Positions 14,966-23,143 of a stretch of DNA of 44,821 nucleotides are shown in pieces (position 1 is the first letter of the stretch; every line of letters begins with the position of its first letter). Made by a program: the position numbers and the translations under genes. The stretch comes from DASSKK01 sp035690495 (GTDB lineage Bacteria; Actinomycetota; Actinomycetes; Propionibacteriales; Nocardioidaceae), in assembly GCA_035690495.1 (NCBI GenBank), contig DASSKK010000017.1, forward strand, positions 1 through 44,821, given 5' to 3'. The notes under the pieces are model-generated. The model searched no databases, was not told the origin of the DNA, and saw only the letters and a list, made by a program, of their open reading frames with translations.

Positions 14966-16231
14966 TCACTTGTTCAGCAGCGAGCTCGCGTTCTTCTGCA
15001 GCTGGGCGAGCATCTGCTTCGGGTTCGCCGAGGATCCCAGGTCCGGCACCTTCGAGTCGAAGGCCTGCTGCGCCTGGGCGAAGCCGACCGTGGTGATCTG
15101 AGGCACGGCGTACGACGCCTGGTCCAGGAAAGGCTTCTGCGCCGGGTTGGCGGCCAGGAACGCCGACTTCACCGACGGCCTGGACGGCATCACGCCGATC
15201 GTGCTGGCGAACGTCAGCTGCTGCTGCTTGGAGGTGAGGTAGTCCACGAAGCTGATCGCGGCCGCCTGGTGCGGGCTCTTGGCCGCGATGCCCCAGCAGT
15301 TGGTGAACGACAGGGAGCCCTGGGTGCCGTCCGGGCCCTTCGGCATCGGCACCGTCGTGTAGTTCAGCTTGGGGTAGTCGGACTTCATCGCGCCGATGAT
15401 CCAGTTGCCCTCGATCGTCATCGCGGCCTTGCCGGAACCGAGCGAGTCGCCGCCCCAGGTCATCCCGACCTGCTTGGGGAACTTCAGCACACCCTCCCGG
15501 GCGAGCTTCTGCACGAACTGCAGACCCTTCAGGTCGCCCGGGGAGTCGAACGTGAACGCGGTGTCGTCGGCGTTCATGTAGGAGCCGCCCGCCTCGATCA
15601 TGAAGGCGCCGATCCGGTCCAGCGTCGGACTGAACACCAGTCCGGTCACGCCGTTGCCGGTGAGCCTCTTGGCATCGGCCTCCAGCTTGGCCCACGTGGT
15701 GGGCAGGTCCGCGTCGGTCAGGCCGGCCTTCTTCCACAGGTCGGTGTTGATCTGGATGCCGAGCGTGGAGAAGTCCTTGGGGACGCAGTAGAACTTGCCG
15801 TCCACGGTGAACGAGCTCACCAGCGGCTGGTAGAAGTCCGACGGGTCGTCGATCTTGTCCCCGGTCACCGCGAGCTGGTTGGCGCTCACCAGGCTCTGGA
15901 ACATGTTCGCCTCGCCGTAGAACACGTCGGGCGGCGAGCCTCCGGCCATCGCCTGGGTCAGCTGCTGCTGGATGTTCGAGGCCGGTGTCACCTTGACGGT
16001 GTTGCCGGTCTTCTTCCCCCACGCCTTGGCCGCGGCGTTGACCGCGTTGGTCTCGGCGTCGCCGGACGAGGCGATCATCATCGTCAGCGTGACGCCCTTG
16101 GTCTTGCCGGCCGACGGAGTCTTCGACGCGTTGTCGAACCCGCTGTTGCTGCTGCCACAGCCGGCCAAGAGGCCCAGCGTCAGGACGGCGGCCATCGCCC
16201 CGAGGGGGTGGCTCACCTTGCGTTTCGGCAT
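14966..16231 (-). CDS. Sugar-binding lipoprotein of ABC importer
   Basis: Extracytoplasmic solute-binding protein of 421 residues (family 1). The signal peptide is MPKRKVSHPLGAMAAVLTLG followed by the lipobox LLAGC with lipidated Cys25, then a Gly/Ser linker. The mature domain has the two-lobed fold motifs of maltose/oligosaccharide binders (WKKAGLTDADLPTTWAKLEA, GKAAMTIEGNWIIG). The ATG has AAGGA about 10 nt upstream. It is the second gene after the LacI regulator and precedes both permeases. The ligand cannot be read from sequence. The neighbouring debranching-type glucosidase suggests an alpha-glucoside or maltodextrin-like sugar. Confidence 0.93.
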   Translation of the reverse strand: MPKRKVSHPLGAMAAVLTLGLLAGCGSSNSGFDNASKTPSAGKTKGVTLTMMIASSGDAETNAVNAAAKAWGKKTGNTVKVTPASNIQQQLTQAMAGGSPPDVFYGEANMFQSLVSANQLAVTGDKIDDPSDFYQPLVSSFTVDGKFYCVPKDFSTLGIQINTDLWKKAGLTDADLPTTWAKLEADAKRLTGNGVTGLVFSPTLDRIGAFMIEAGGSYMNADDTAFTFDSPGDLKGLQFVQKLAREGVLKFPKQVGMTWGGDSLGSGKAAMTIEGNWIIGAMKSDYPKLNYTTVPMPKGPDGTQGSLSFTNCWGIAAKSPHQAAAISFVDYLTSKQQQLTFASTIGVMPSRPSVKSAFLAANPAQKPFLDQASYAVPQITTVGFAQAQQAFDSKVPDLGSSANPKQMLAQLQKNASSLLNK

Positions 16232-16274
16232 TGCTGGCTTTCCTTTCGTGTTCTCGTGACCCGGGAGTTCGAGG

Positions 16275-17324
16275 TCACCATCTGGCGGTTCCGGTGCTGG
16301 ACTCGCGCACCACGAGCGTGGGAGTGAGCAGTTCGGTGACCGGGCCTTGCGAGCGCCCGGTCAGCAGGTCGGTGAGGACCTGCACGATCCGGCGCGCTGC
16401 CTGCTCCAAGGGCTGCCGCACGCTCGTCAGTCCGGGGCGTACGACGCCCGCAGCCGGACTGTCGTCGAAGCCGGTGACGGCCACGTCGACTCCGGCGACC
16501 AGGCCACGCGCCTCCACGGCGCGTACTGCGCCGATCGCCATCCGGTCCGAGACGCAGACGATCGCGTCGGCGGACCGGGAGCGGTCCAGCAGTCTGCCGG
16601 CGAGCGCCTCCCCGGTGTCGACACCGTCCTCGGCGCGCAGGGCAAGATGCTGGATGGGAAGCCGGTGCGCCCGGCAGGCCCGCAGCCAGCCTTCGTGCCT
16701 GTCGTCCCCGACGCCGCTGCCCTCCGGCCACCCGACGAACCCGACGCGGCGAAACCCTTGCTCGACGAGGTGCCGGACGCTCGCCTCGACGCCTGCGGCA
16801 CCGTCGACGTCCACCCAGGAGTGCCGGGGACTTGCCGCTCCCCAGGGACGGCCGAACGCGACGAACTGAGCACCGCTGCGCAGCAACCAGTCCGCCCGGC
16901 GGTCGTCGCGATGCGTCCCGGTGAGCACGAACCCGTCGACGGCGGTGCGCCTGATCAGGTCGCTGAAGGCGTCTATCTCCTCGCCCTCGTCGCCGACGGC
17001 GAACGTGAGCACGTCGTAGCGGCTCTCCCGGGCGGCGATGCACAGCGAGTGCATGAAGCGGTCGATGACTCCCCCGGCGGCGACGGCCTCCTCGGACAGC
17101 AGGCGACAGCCGATCACCCGGGAGGCCTGGGTGCGCAGGGACCTGGCCGCCTGGTTGGGGCGGTAGCCGAGCTCGTCGATGCTCGCGAGCACCCGGGCCA
17201 GGGTGTCCGGGTGCAGCCTGCTGGGCCGGTTCAACGCGTTGGAGACGGTCTGCCGGGAGACTCCGGCGTGCAGGGCAACCGCGGTGATGTTCGCCCCGGC
17301 GCGTGTGGCTGCGGACCGGACCAC
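16275..17324 (-). CDS. LacI-family transcriptional regulator
   Basis: Sugar-responsive repressor of 349 residues. The N-terminal HTH and hinge run from ITAVALHAGVSRQTVSNALNRPSRLHPDTLARVLASIDELGYRPNQAARSLR (about 13-65). A periplasmic-binding-protein-like effector domain follows (AVDGFVLTGTHRDDRRADWLL; SADAIVCVSDRMAIGAVRAVEARGL). The GTG start has GAGGAG about 6 nt upstream. It is the first gene of the importer operon and divergent from the glucosidase at 17453. Two operator-like sites with the LacI-family central CG lie in the 128-bp divergent region, so it probably represses both directions until the imported sugar binds. Confidence 0.94.
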   Translation of the reverse strand: MVRSAATRAGANITAVALHAGVSRQTVSNALNRPSRLHPDTLARVLASIDELGYRPNQAARSLRTQASRVIGCRLLSEEAVAAGGVIDRFMHSLCIAARESRYDVLTFAVGDEGEEIDAFSDLIRRTAVDGFVLTGTHRDDRRADWLLRSGAQFVAFGRPWGAASPRHSWVDVDGAAGVEASVRHLVEQGFRRVGFVGWPEGSGVGDDRHEGWLRACRAHRLPIQHLALRAEDGVDTGEALAGRLLDRSRSADAIVCVSDRMAIGAVRAVEARGLVAGVDVAVTGFDDSPAAGVVRPGLTSVRQPLEQAARRIVQVLTDLLTGRSQGPVTELLTPTLVVRESSTGTARW

Positions 17325-17353
17325 CCTTGCTCCTCTGCGTGACGGCTCGGATG

Positions 17354-17400
17354 TTTATCGTTCAAACCCCGTCGAGGCCATCGTGCCGTATGAACGTTCA
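17354..17400. promoter_or_regulatory. Candidate LacI-family operators in the divergent intergenic region
   Basis: TGAACGTTCA (17391-17400) is a perfect 10-bp palindrome with the central CG typical of LacI operators. A degenerate second site, TTTATCGTTCAAA (17354-17366), shares the CGTTCAAA half and is centred 36 bp away, compatible with two dimers on one DNA face. They lie between the lacI start (17324) and the glucosidase start (17453), so both transcripts would be covered. Confidence 0.6.
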
Positions 17401-17452
17401 AAACGCTAGGGTGTGTGCACACCCAGTTGTCGAGGCGAGTTCAGGAGCGCCG

Positions 17453-19528
17453 ATGCCACCGCGTCACTACCAGCCCTTCCTCCACGAGTTGGTGACTCTG
17501 GTGTGCGCTCCCTCGATCGTGCTGTCGCCGCGCAGCGGGCAGATCTCGCAGGACGCGGACGGGTGCTACTGGGCTGACCGGCGCGTCCTGTCCCGGCTCG
17601 AGGTCACGGTCGACGGTGCCCCGGCCGAGACGATCGACGTCGTGGAGTCACGTGCGGCCTGCGCTCAGTTCCTGTCCGCGGTTCTCCCGCTGGGCGACGG
17701 CGCCGCCGACCCCACCGTGTTCGTGGAACGCAGTCGCGAGGTCACCGCGGACGGCCTGGTCGAGGAGGTGACCCTCGTCTCGCGCGCCCGCGAGAGGGTG
17801 GAGTGCAGCCTTGCGGTGCGAGCCGGTTGCGACCTCGCCGAGATCAAGCACGTCAAGGCCGGCCGGACGGTGGCGCCGTTGCCCGCGGACCTCGACGCCG
17901 GCGGCTGGGCGTGGGCGGCCGACGACGGCACCTGCGTCCGCCTCGAGACGTCCCCTTCCGCCGACGACGTCGACGAGGCCTCCGGCGCGCTCTGCTGGCG
18001 GATCGGGCTCGGGCGCGGAGAGCGGTTCAGCGTCCGGCTGCGTCTCGGCGTGGCCGACGACCCGCTGCCCCTGGTCGGCGTCGCCACGGGTGGCTTGCTC
18101 TCCGAGGACCGACTGCGCGTGCACGGCCACCCCGAGCTCGACGCGTTCCTGGCACGCAGCCTCGACGACCTGGACGCGCTCACGGTCGCCGACCCCGACG
18201 CGGTCGACGACAGGTACGTCGCCGCCGGCGCGCCGTGGTACCTCACCCTGTTCGGACGTGACTCCTTGTGGGCGGCGCGGATGCTGCTGGCCGCAGGCAC
18301 CGACCTGGCCGGCGGCACCCTGCGCGTGCTCGGCCGACGACAGGGCACGGAGACCGACCCGGAGGCAGCCGAGGAGCCGGGCAAGATCCTGCACGAGATC
18401 CGGATCGCCCGTCCGCCGAGCGCCGGCCGAGGGGGCCTGCTGCTTCCGCCGGTCTACTACGGCACCGTGGACGCCACGCCGTTGTGGGTGCTGCTGTTGC
18501 GCGACGCGTGGTTGTGGGGGATGCCGGAGGAGCAGGTGCGCGCGCTGATGCCGGTGGCCGAGCGCGCGATGGGCTGGGTACGCCGTGCCGCGGACTCCCA
18601 CGGCGGGTTCCTCGCCTACCGCGACGAGACCGGACACGGCCTGTCCAACCAGGGCTGGAAGGACTCCGGGGACGCCATCCAGTTCAAGGACGGACGTCTC
18701 GCCGACGCGCCGATCGCGCTCTGCGAGGTCCAGGGCTACGCCCACGCCGCGGCCACGGCGTACGCCTCGATGACCGAGCGTCTCGGCCTCGGCGATCCGC
18801 ACGCGCCGGCAGGCTGGCGCGACTGGGCGTCCCGCCTCGCGGACCGGTTCAGGGCGGCGTACTGGATCGACGACCCGGACGGCGCCTACCCGGCCACGGC
18901 GCTGGACGCGCACGGCACGCGCGTGGACACGGTCTCCTCCAACATCGCGCACCTGCTCGGCACCGGGCTGCTGGACGCGGCCGAGGAGGATCTGGTCGTC
19001 GCGCGCCTGGCCGGCCCGGCGATGGACTCCGGCTTCGGGCTGCGCACGCTGTCGACCGAGTCGTCCGGCTTCAACCCGTTGTCCTACCACGCCGGGTCGG
19101 TGTGGACGCACGACACCGCCATCGCCGTCGACGCGCTGCGCCGGGTCTCCGGCCCGCGTGCGGCCGAGGCCGCGGGGCGGCTGACCGCCGGGATCGTCGA
19201 GGCCGCGCGCGTGTTCGGCTGGCGGGTCCCGGAGCTGTACGGCGGCCAGGCGCGCGCCGAGCGGCCGGCCCCCGCGCCGTACCCCGCCTCCTGCCGTCCG
19301 CAGGCCTGGTCCGCAGCGAGCTCGGTCGCGCTGCTGACCGCAGCCCTCGGGCTCGAGCCCGACGTCCCGGCAGGGGAGATCCGGGTCCGTGCGCTGCAGC
19401 CGTGGCCGTTCGGCACACTGCGCGTCGAAGGCATCCGGGTTGCCGGGGAACGGCTCGACCTGACCGTGGACGAGGCCGGGAACGTGAGTGTCGACTGTGC
19501 CCCGTCCGGTCTGCGCGTCGAGGTCTAG
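17453..19528 (+). CDS. Glycogen debranching-type glucosidase (amylo-alpha-1,6-glucosidase family)
   Basis: Cytosolic two-domain protein of 691 residues with no signal peptide. The first about 260 residues form the N-terminal beta-sandwich of some glycogen debranching enzymes (SGQISQDADGCYWADRRVLSRLEVTVDGA). The remainder is an (alpha/alpha)6-barrel with PWYLTLFGRDSLWAARMLL, NQGWKDSGDAIQFKDG and SVWTHDTAIAVDALRR, motifs shared with amylo-alpha-1,6-glucosidase and trehalase-like enzymes. It probably trims imported alpha-glucosides or limit dextrins; the exact linkage is unknown. The ATG has AGGAG about 7 nt upstream. Longer open frame upstream crosses the lacI operators and is not used. Its TAG overlaps the convergent gene's TAG in a shared CTAG. 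Confidence 0.87.
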   Translation: MPPRHYQPFLHELVTLVCAPSIVLSPRSGQISQDADGCYWADRRVLSRLEVTVDGAPAETIDVVESRAACAQFLSAVLPLGDGAADPTVFVERSREVTADGLVEEVTLVSRARERVECSLAVRAGCDLAEIKHVKAGRTVAPLPADLDAGGWAWAADDGTCVRLETSPSADDVDEASGALCWRIGLGRGERFSVRLRLGVADDPLPLVGVATGGLLSEDRLRVHGHPELDAFLARSLDDLDALTVADPDAVDDRYVAAGAPWYLTLFGRDSLWAARMLLAAGTDLAGGTLRVLGRRQGTETDPEAAEEPGKILHEIRIARPPSAGRGGLLLPPVYYGTVDATPLWVLLLRDAWLWGMPEEQVRALMPVAERAMGWVRRAADSHGGFLAYRDETGHGLSNQGWKDSGDAIQFKDGRLADAPIALCEVQGYAHAAATAYASMTERLGLGDPHAPAGWRDWASRLADRFRAAYWIDDPDGAYPATALDAHGTRVDTVSSNIAHLLGTGLLDAAEEDLVVARLAGPAMDSGFGLRTLSTESSGFNPLSYHAGSVWTHDTAIAVDALRRVSGPRAAEAAGRLTAGIVEAARVFGWRVPELYGGQARAERPAPAPYPASCRPQAWSAASSVALLTAALGLEPDVPAGEIRVRALQPWPFGTLRVEGIRVAGERLDLTVDEAGNVSVDCAPSGLRVEV

Positions 19529-20775
19529 GGCCGAGGGCTGACGGTGTGCCAGGTGCGACCGCGGTCGGTGGAGACATCGATCTGACTCTGGTGCCCGCCG
19601 GACACGGCCAGCACGTCGTTCGTCGCGCGGACCTGGAAGACGTACGGCGGCAGGCCCTGCACGTGGTGCAGGGAGGTCCAACTGCCGTTGGCGGCCAGCA
19701 GGGCACCGCCCGAGACCAGGAACAGCTGCCCGTTCGCAGTGGTGGCGATCGAGAGCGGGACCGGCAGGGACCGAGACAGCCTCACGTGCTGCCAGGTGCT
19801 GCCACCGTCCGAGGTGATGTCGAGGGCATCGACGGCGTGGCTGCCACCGAGACCGCCGAGCAGGACCGCGGTGCGGTGGTCGGCGACCGCCAGGCCGAGG
19901 ATCTGCGACTTGCCGAAGGTCCGCGTCGACCAGGTGCCGCCGTGGTCGTCCGACCATGCCAGCGTGAGCGGACCGCTGTGCGGCCCGCAGCGCGCGGTGC
20001 CGTACTCCCAGACGCGGCCGGCTGCGTCCCACTGGTCGTCGTAGAGGCAGTGCGTCTGTGTGGCGGTCGCCGGCGGGTACACCGTCGCGCTGCGGGCGTC
20101 GAACATCCCGGCCGGCCGTCTTCCACCCTCGCTGGCCAGGTTGACCAGGGATCCGCCAGGCGCCTCGGTTGTCGGCGAGGGCGCGAGCGTGATGGGCCGA
20201 GTCGACCCGTCGGGCTCGATCACGAAGCTGCCCGGCTCAAACTTCCACACCACCGCGGACCCGTCGGCCAGCGAGTAGACCGCGAACTTGCCGCGGACCA
20301 CGCGCGCCCGAGAAGTTGCCCAGCCGTCGGAGGTCCACGTCACCACGAACGGACAGCCGCCATCGCTCATCCCAGCGGAGCAGACCTCCCACCACGCTGT
20401 GGCGTGGTCGGCGTCGGCATAGGACACCTCCACAATGTGCGCGTCGGGCTGGTTGACCATGGCCACGGGGTGCCGCCGCAGATAGCGCGGGGAGTGCGGC
20501 GTGACCGGGGCAGCTACTCCGGCCGAGGGGCCCGATGTGGCTGTCGGTGCCGGGGAAGGGGCGTGGCCGGCGGGTCCGGTGGTGCGGCTGCCGGGCATCA
20601 GCGTGGTGACGGCCACGACCGCTACGACCACGCAGCCGGCGAGGGCGCCGACGCCGGTCGTCGTCCGGCGGCGTCGACGCCGCCGGGCTGCTCTGTCCCT
20701 CAGGTCGTCGAACAGCGGGACGCGCGCGGCGTCGGCGGCGTGCTCCGCGAGCGCGCTCAGCCCACGGTCAGACAT
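19525..20775 (-). CDS. Membrane-anchored Asp-box (BNR/sialidase-like propeller) protein, sigma-factor partner
   Basis: Type II-like membrane protein of 416 residues. Residues 1-37 are cytosolic and end in a run of eight arginines. One transmembrane helix follows (GVGALAGCVVVAVVAVTTLM, about 42-61), then a Pro/Thr-rich linker and a beta-propeller-like exterior. Three Asp-box repeats are visible: SDDHGGTW, TSDGGSTW and STDRGRTW at the C-terminus. The gene overlaps the upstream ECF sigma gene by 8 nt. An anti-sigma or signal-sensing role is plausible because the N-terminal cytosolic helix (LSALAEHAADAARVPLFDDLRDRAARR) is about anti-sigma size. No zinc-binding HxxxCxxC motif is present, so it is not a standard ZAS anti-sigma. 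Confidence 0.85.
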   Translation of the reverse strand: MSDRGLSALAEHAADAARVPLFDDLRDRAARRRRRRRTTTGVGALAGCVVVAVVAVTTLMPGSRTTGPAGHAPSPAPTATSGPSAGVAAPVTPHSPRYLRRHPVAMVNQPDAHIVEVSYADADHATAWWEVCSAGMSDGGCPFVVTWTSDGWATSRARVVRGKFAVYSLADGSAVVWKFEPGSFVIEPDGSTRPITLAPSPTTEAPGGSLVNLASEGGRRPAGMFDARSATVYPPATATQTHCLYDDQWDAAGRVWEYGTARCGPHSGPLTLAWSDDHGGTWSTRTFGKSQILGLAVADHRTAVLLGGLGGSHAVDALDITSDGGSTWQHVRLSRSLPVPLSIATTANGQLFLVSGGALLAANGSWTSLHHVQGLPPYVFQVRATNDVLAVSGGHQSQIDVSTDRGRTWHTVSPRP

Positions 20776-21262
20776 GACGCTCCTCCTCGTGGTCGTCGAG
20801 CAGACCGGCGAGCACGCCGCGGCCGCGTGCGAGCCGGCTCTTCACGGTGCCGATCGGCACTCGCAGCGTCTCCGCGACTTGCTCGACCGGCAGGTCCGCC
20901 AGGTGGTGCAGCACCACTACCTCGCGCTGCTCGACGGGCAGGCCTGACAATGCCCGCACCAGGTCGACGTGTTCTGCCGGTGGCTCGTACCCTCGCCCGG
21001 GCTCGGCCAGCCTGGGGCGGAGGAGGGCGTATCGTCTCGATCGCCTCCACTTGCTCCTCTGCAGGTTGATCGCCACTTTGGTGAGCCACGCGTCAGGGTT
21101 GTCCACGTTGCGGAAGGTCCGGGCGTGGTCGAGCGCGCGCACGAACGCCTCCTGCACGAGCTCCTCGGCGGTCGGGAGGTCGCCGAACATCGCATAGAAC
21201 TGTCCGACGAGGCGTCGGTACGACGCGGCGAACACCCCCGCGACGTACTCCGCGTCAGTCAC
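20768..21262 (-). CDS. ECF RNA polymerase sigma factor (SigE70/SCO-type)
   Basis: Group IV sigma factor of 164 residues directing core RNA polymerase to stress or signal-specific promoters. Region 2 contains FAASYRRLVGQFYAMFGDLPTAEELVQEAFVRALDHARTFRNVDNPDAWLTKVAINLQRSKWRRSRR (about 11-77). Region 4 contains LPVEQREVVVLHHLADLPVEQVAETLRVPIGTVKSRLARGRGVL (about 110-153) with its HTH. Starts GTG. A GGAACC-N16-CGTCGG sequence 34-61 nt upstream of the start resembles an ECF autoregulated promoter. The stop overlaps the Asp-box membrane protein, which is the likely cognate regulator. Confidence 0.93.
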   Translation of the reverse strand: MTDAEYVAGVFAASYRRLVGQFYAMFGDLPTAEELVQEAFVRALDHARTFRNVDNPDAWLTKVAINLQRSKWRRSRRYALLRPRLAEPGRGYEPPAEHVDLVRALSGLPVEQREVVVLHHLADLPVEQVAETLRVPIGTVKSRLARGRGVLAGLLDDHEEERHV

Positions 21263-21295
21263 TGGATCGCCCCCTGTCGGAACTCCATCATCTAC

Positions 21296-21323
21296 CCGAC
21301 GCCCGAGCCGGACACGAGGTTCC
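21296..21323 (-). promoter_or_regulatory. Candidate ECF-type autoregulated promoter
   Basis: Read on the minus strand: GGAACC (21323-21318), a 16-nt spacer, then CGTCGG (21301-21296), 34 nt before the GTG of the sigma gene. The GGAAC -35 with a CGTC -10 is a common ECF pattern, consistent with the factor transcribing its own operon. Confidence 0.45.
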
Positions 21324-21372
21324 GCGACAGGGCGGGGAAGAGCCGTAGAGGCGGATCGGACAAGATAGGGCC

Positions 21373-22311
21373 ATGAGTCAGCAGCCGTTCTCGCGCCCCG
21401 GCGCAGTCGACCTGTCCGCCCTCAAGAACGCCGCGCCGGCTCCGGCCGGGTCACCCGGGAGCGCCGGCCCGGCGGCTTCCGGCGCCTACTCCGTCACCCT
21501 GGACGAGCAGAACATCCAGGGACACCTCGAAGCGTCGATGAACGCGCCGGTCGTCCTGGTGGTCTACTCGCCCTCGAAGTCGCCGCAGAGCGCACAGGTG
21601 GCCGCCGACATGGACGCGCTCGCCGACGAGTTCGCGGGCAGGTTCCTGCTCGGCAAGGTGGACATCGACGCGGCTCCGCAGCTCGCCCAGGCGCTGCAGG
21701 TGCCGTCGGTGCCGCTGGTGGCCCTGATCGTCCAGGGCCGGATGATGCCTCTGCTGCAGAGCACGGCGCCGATCGAGGAACTGCGCAACCTGCTCACCCA
21801 GGTGCTGCAGCAGATGGCCACCCAGGGCGTCACCGGGCGGCATCAGCCGCGTTCGGGCGCCCAGCCTCCTGCTGAGGGCGAGCCGGAGGAGGAGTACGTC
21901 GACCCGCGCTACGCGCCTGCGGAGGACGCGCTGGCGGCCGGGGACATCGACCGGGCCGTCGCGGAGTACCAGAAGCTGGTCGACGCCAACCCCGCCGACG
22001 CCGAGGCGGCCGGTGGTCTGGCGATGGCCAAGGTGCTCGCCCGCACCAAGGACGTCGACGCCTCCGCCGCCCGCACGGCAGCCGCGGAGTCCCCGCTCGA
22101 CGTGGATGCGCAGACCCTGGTCGCCGACCTGGACCTGCTGGGCGGACACGTCGAGGACGCCTTCTCCCGGCTGGTCGAGCTGGTGCGAGGGACCTCTTCC
22201 GACGACCGGGACCGCGCCCGGACCCACCTGCTGGGGCTGTTCGCCGCGGTGGGCAACGACGACGCGCGAGTACTCAAGGCGCGCCAGCTGCTGGCCTCCG
22301 CCTTGTTCTGA
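21373..22311 (+). CDS. CnoX/YbbN-type thioredoxin-fold TPR co-chaperone
   Basis: Cytosolic protein of 312 residues. After a Pro/Ala-rich N-terminus (1-37) comes a thioredoxin fold (about 38-150: PVVLVVYSPSKSPQSAQVAADMDALADEF...KVDIDAAPQLAQALQVPSVPLVALIVQGR). A TPR-like C-terminal region (about 180-310) follows (AAGDIDRAVAEYQKLVDANPADAEAAGGLAMAK). The WCGPC active site is replaced by SPSKSPQS with no cysteine, so it cannot act as a thiol oxidoreductase and is expected to be a holdase or chaperonin-assisting factor as in actinobacterial YbbN homologues. It is divergent from the ECF sigma gene; no operon partner is visible. Confidence 0.9.
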   Translation: MSQQPFSRPGAVDLSALKNAAPAPAGSPGSAGPAASGAYSVTLDEQNIQGHLEASMNAPVVLVVYSPSKSPQSAQVAADMDALADEFAGRFLLGKVDIDAAPQLAQALQVPSVPLVALIVQGRMMPLLQSTAPIEELRNLLTQVLQQMATQGVTGRHQPRSGAQPPAEGEPEEEYVDPRYAPAEDALAAGDIDRAVAEYQKLVDANPADAEAAGGLAMAKVLARTKDVDASAARTAAAESPLDVDAQTLVADLDLLGGHVEDAFSRLVELVRGTSSDDRDRARTHLLGLFAAVGNDDARVLKARQLLASALF

Positions 22312-22333
22312 TCTGGACCGGTTCGGGCCGTCG

Positions 22334-22876
22334 CTATCGGCGGTACGGCTGGTGGGAAAGACGGTCGTGCATGGGCCCGCCACGCAGACCCGCCCGCTGC
22401 ACGACCCGCTGGATAACCAGGTCGCGCTCGTAGGGTCGCGGGACGTGCCGGATCCGGTGCAGACCCTGCTCCTGTGCCGCCGACTCGAAGACGAAGTGCC
22501 CGTAGTCGAGAACCCGGCCGAGGGGCGGCTTCTCCACTGTGATGTCGAGGATCCGGCCCAGCGGCATGGTCGCGAGCCGTCGCCCGAGGACCCCGCGCAC
22601 ACGGAACACCCGCATGTTGGTCACCACGAACCGGTCCATATGCCGCGCAACGGCCCGACCGGCGGCGTGCGCGAGCGCGCCCAGGGCGATCAGGAAGGGC
22701 AGCCAGGCCCACTCCACGGGCGTGAGCAGGCACAGGCCGAGGAAGAACAGGCCGAGCAGCACCTCCAAGGCGGGGCCGACGAAGACCACCCAGTGGTGCG
22801 CGACCTCGTCGACGATGACCTCGTCCTCCTCGCGCAGCAGGTGCCTGCCGATCTTGGGGTCGAACCAGCCGGCCAT
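22334..22876 (-). CDS. PH-domain (bPH2) membrane protein
   Basis: Membrane protein of 180 residues. A short cytosolic N-terminus (MAGWFDPKIGRHLLREEDEVIVDEVAHH) is followed by two transmembrane helices (WVVFVGPALEVLLGLFFLGLCLL and WAWLPFLIALGALAHAAGRAV). A bacterial PH domain follows (DRFVVTNMRVFRVRGVLGRRLATMPLGRILDITVEKPPLGRVLDYGHFVFESAAQEQGLHRIRHVPRP, about 88-157) and then a basic tail. Function is unknown; such proteins are thought to act at the inner face of the membrane. The ATG at 22876 overlaps the stop of the 49-residue gene upstream (TGATG), so the pair is translationally coupled. Confidence 0.88.
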   Translation of the reverse strand: MAGWFDPKIGRHLLREEDEVIVDEVAHHWVVFVGPALEVLLGLFFLGLCLLTPVEWAWLPFLIALGALAHAAGRAVARHMDRFVVTNMRVFRVRGVLGRRLATMPLGRILDITVEKPPLGRVLDYGHFVFESAAQEQGLHRIRHVPRPYERDLVIQRVVQRAGLRGGPMHDRLSHQPYRR

Positions 22877-23025
22877 CACAGGGCGGTGACGAACTCGACG
22901 ACGTTGTCGACGGCGGACCCGAGACCCCCGGCCGCGCCGCGCACCGCGTCCGCGGCGCCCTGCGGCTGGCTGACCAGGTAGATGAGGGCGAGCACGACGG
23001 CGACCCAGCCCAAGAACTTCCGCAT
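22876..23025 (-). CDS. Small membrane protein, 49 residues
   Basis: Starts MRKFLGWVAVVLALIYLVSQ, a single N-terminal hydrophobic helix (about 5-18), then a small amphipathic Gly/Ala-rich stretch (GAADAVRGAAGGLGSAVDNVVEFVTAL) to the end. The ATG has an excellent ribosome site (GGGAGGAACC) and its stop overlaps the ATG of the PH-domain gene, which argues for a real gene despite its size. The helix could be an uncleaved anchor or a signal peptide; no lipobox or AXA is evident. Function is unknown, but it is probably a partner of the PH-domain protein. Confidence 0.75.
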   Translation of the reverse strand: MRKFLGWVAVVLALIYLVSQPQGAADAVRGAAGGLGSAVDNVVEFVTAL

Positions 23026-23143
23026 GGTTCCTCCCACTCGACGATCTGGTGGACCGAGCGGCTGGACGAGGCAACTCGCCCCGCCAAGTCCCCATGGATA
23101 GCACGAACGGACTAGTCACCGACAGAGGCGCGCGGGGAAACGG

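Noticed and set aside
21373..22311. Active thioredoxin
   Set aside because: The CXXC site is replaced by SPSKSPQS with no cysteine, so it is not called a disulfide oxidoreductase.
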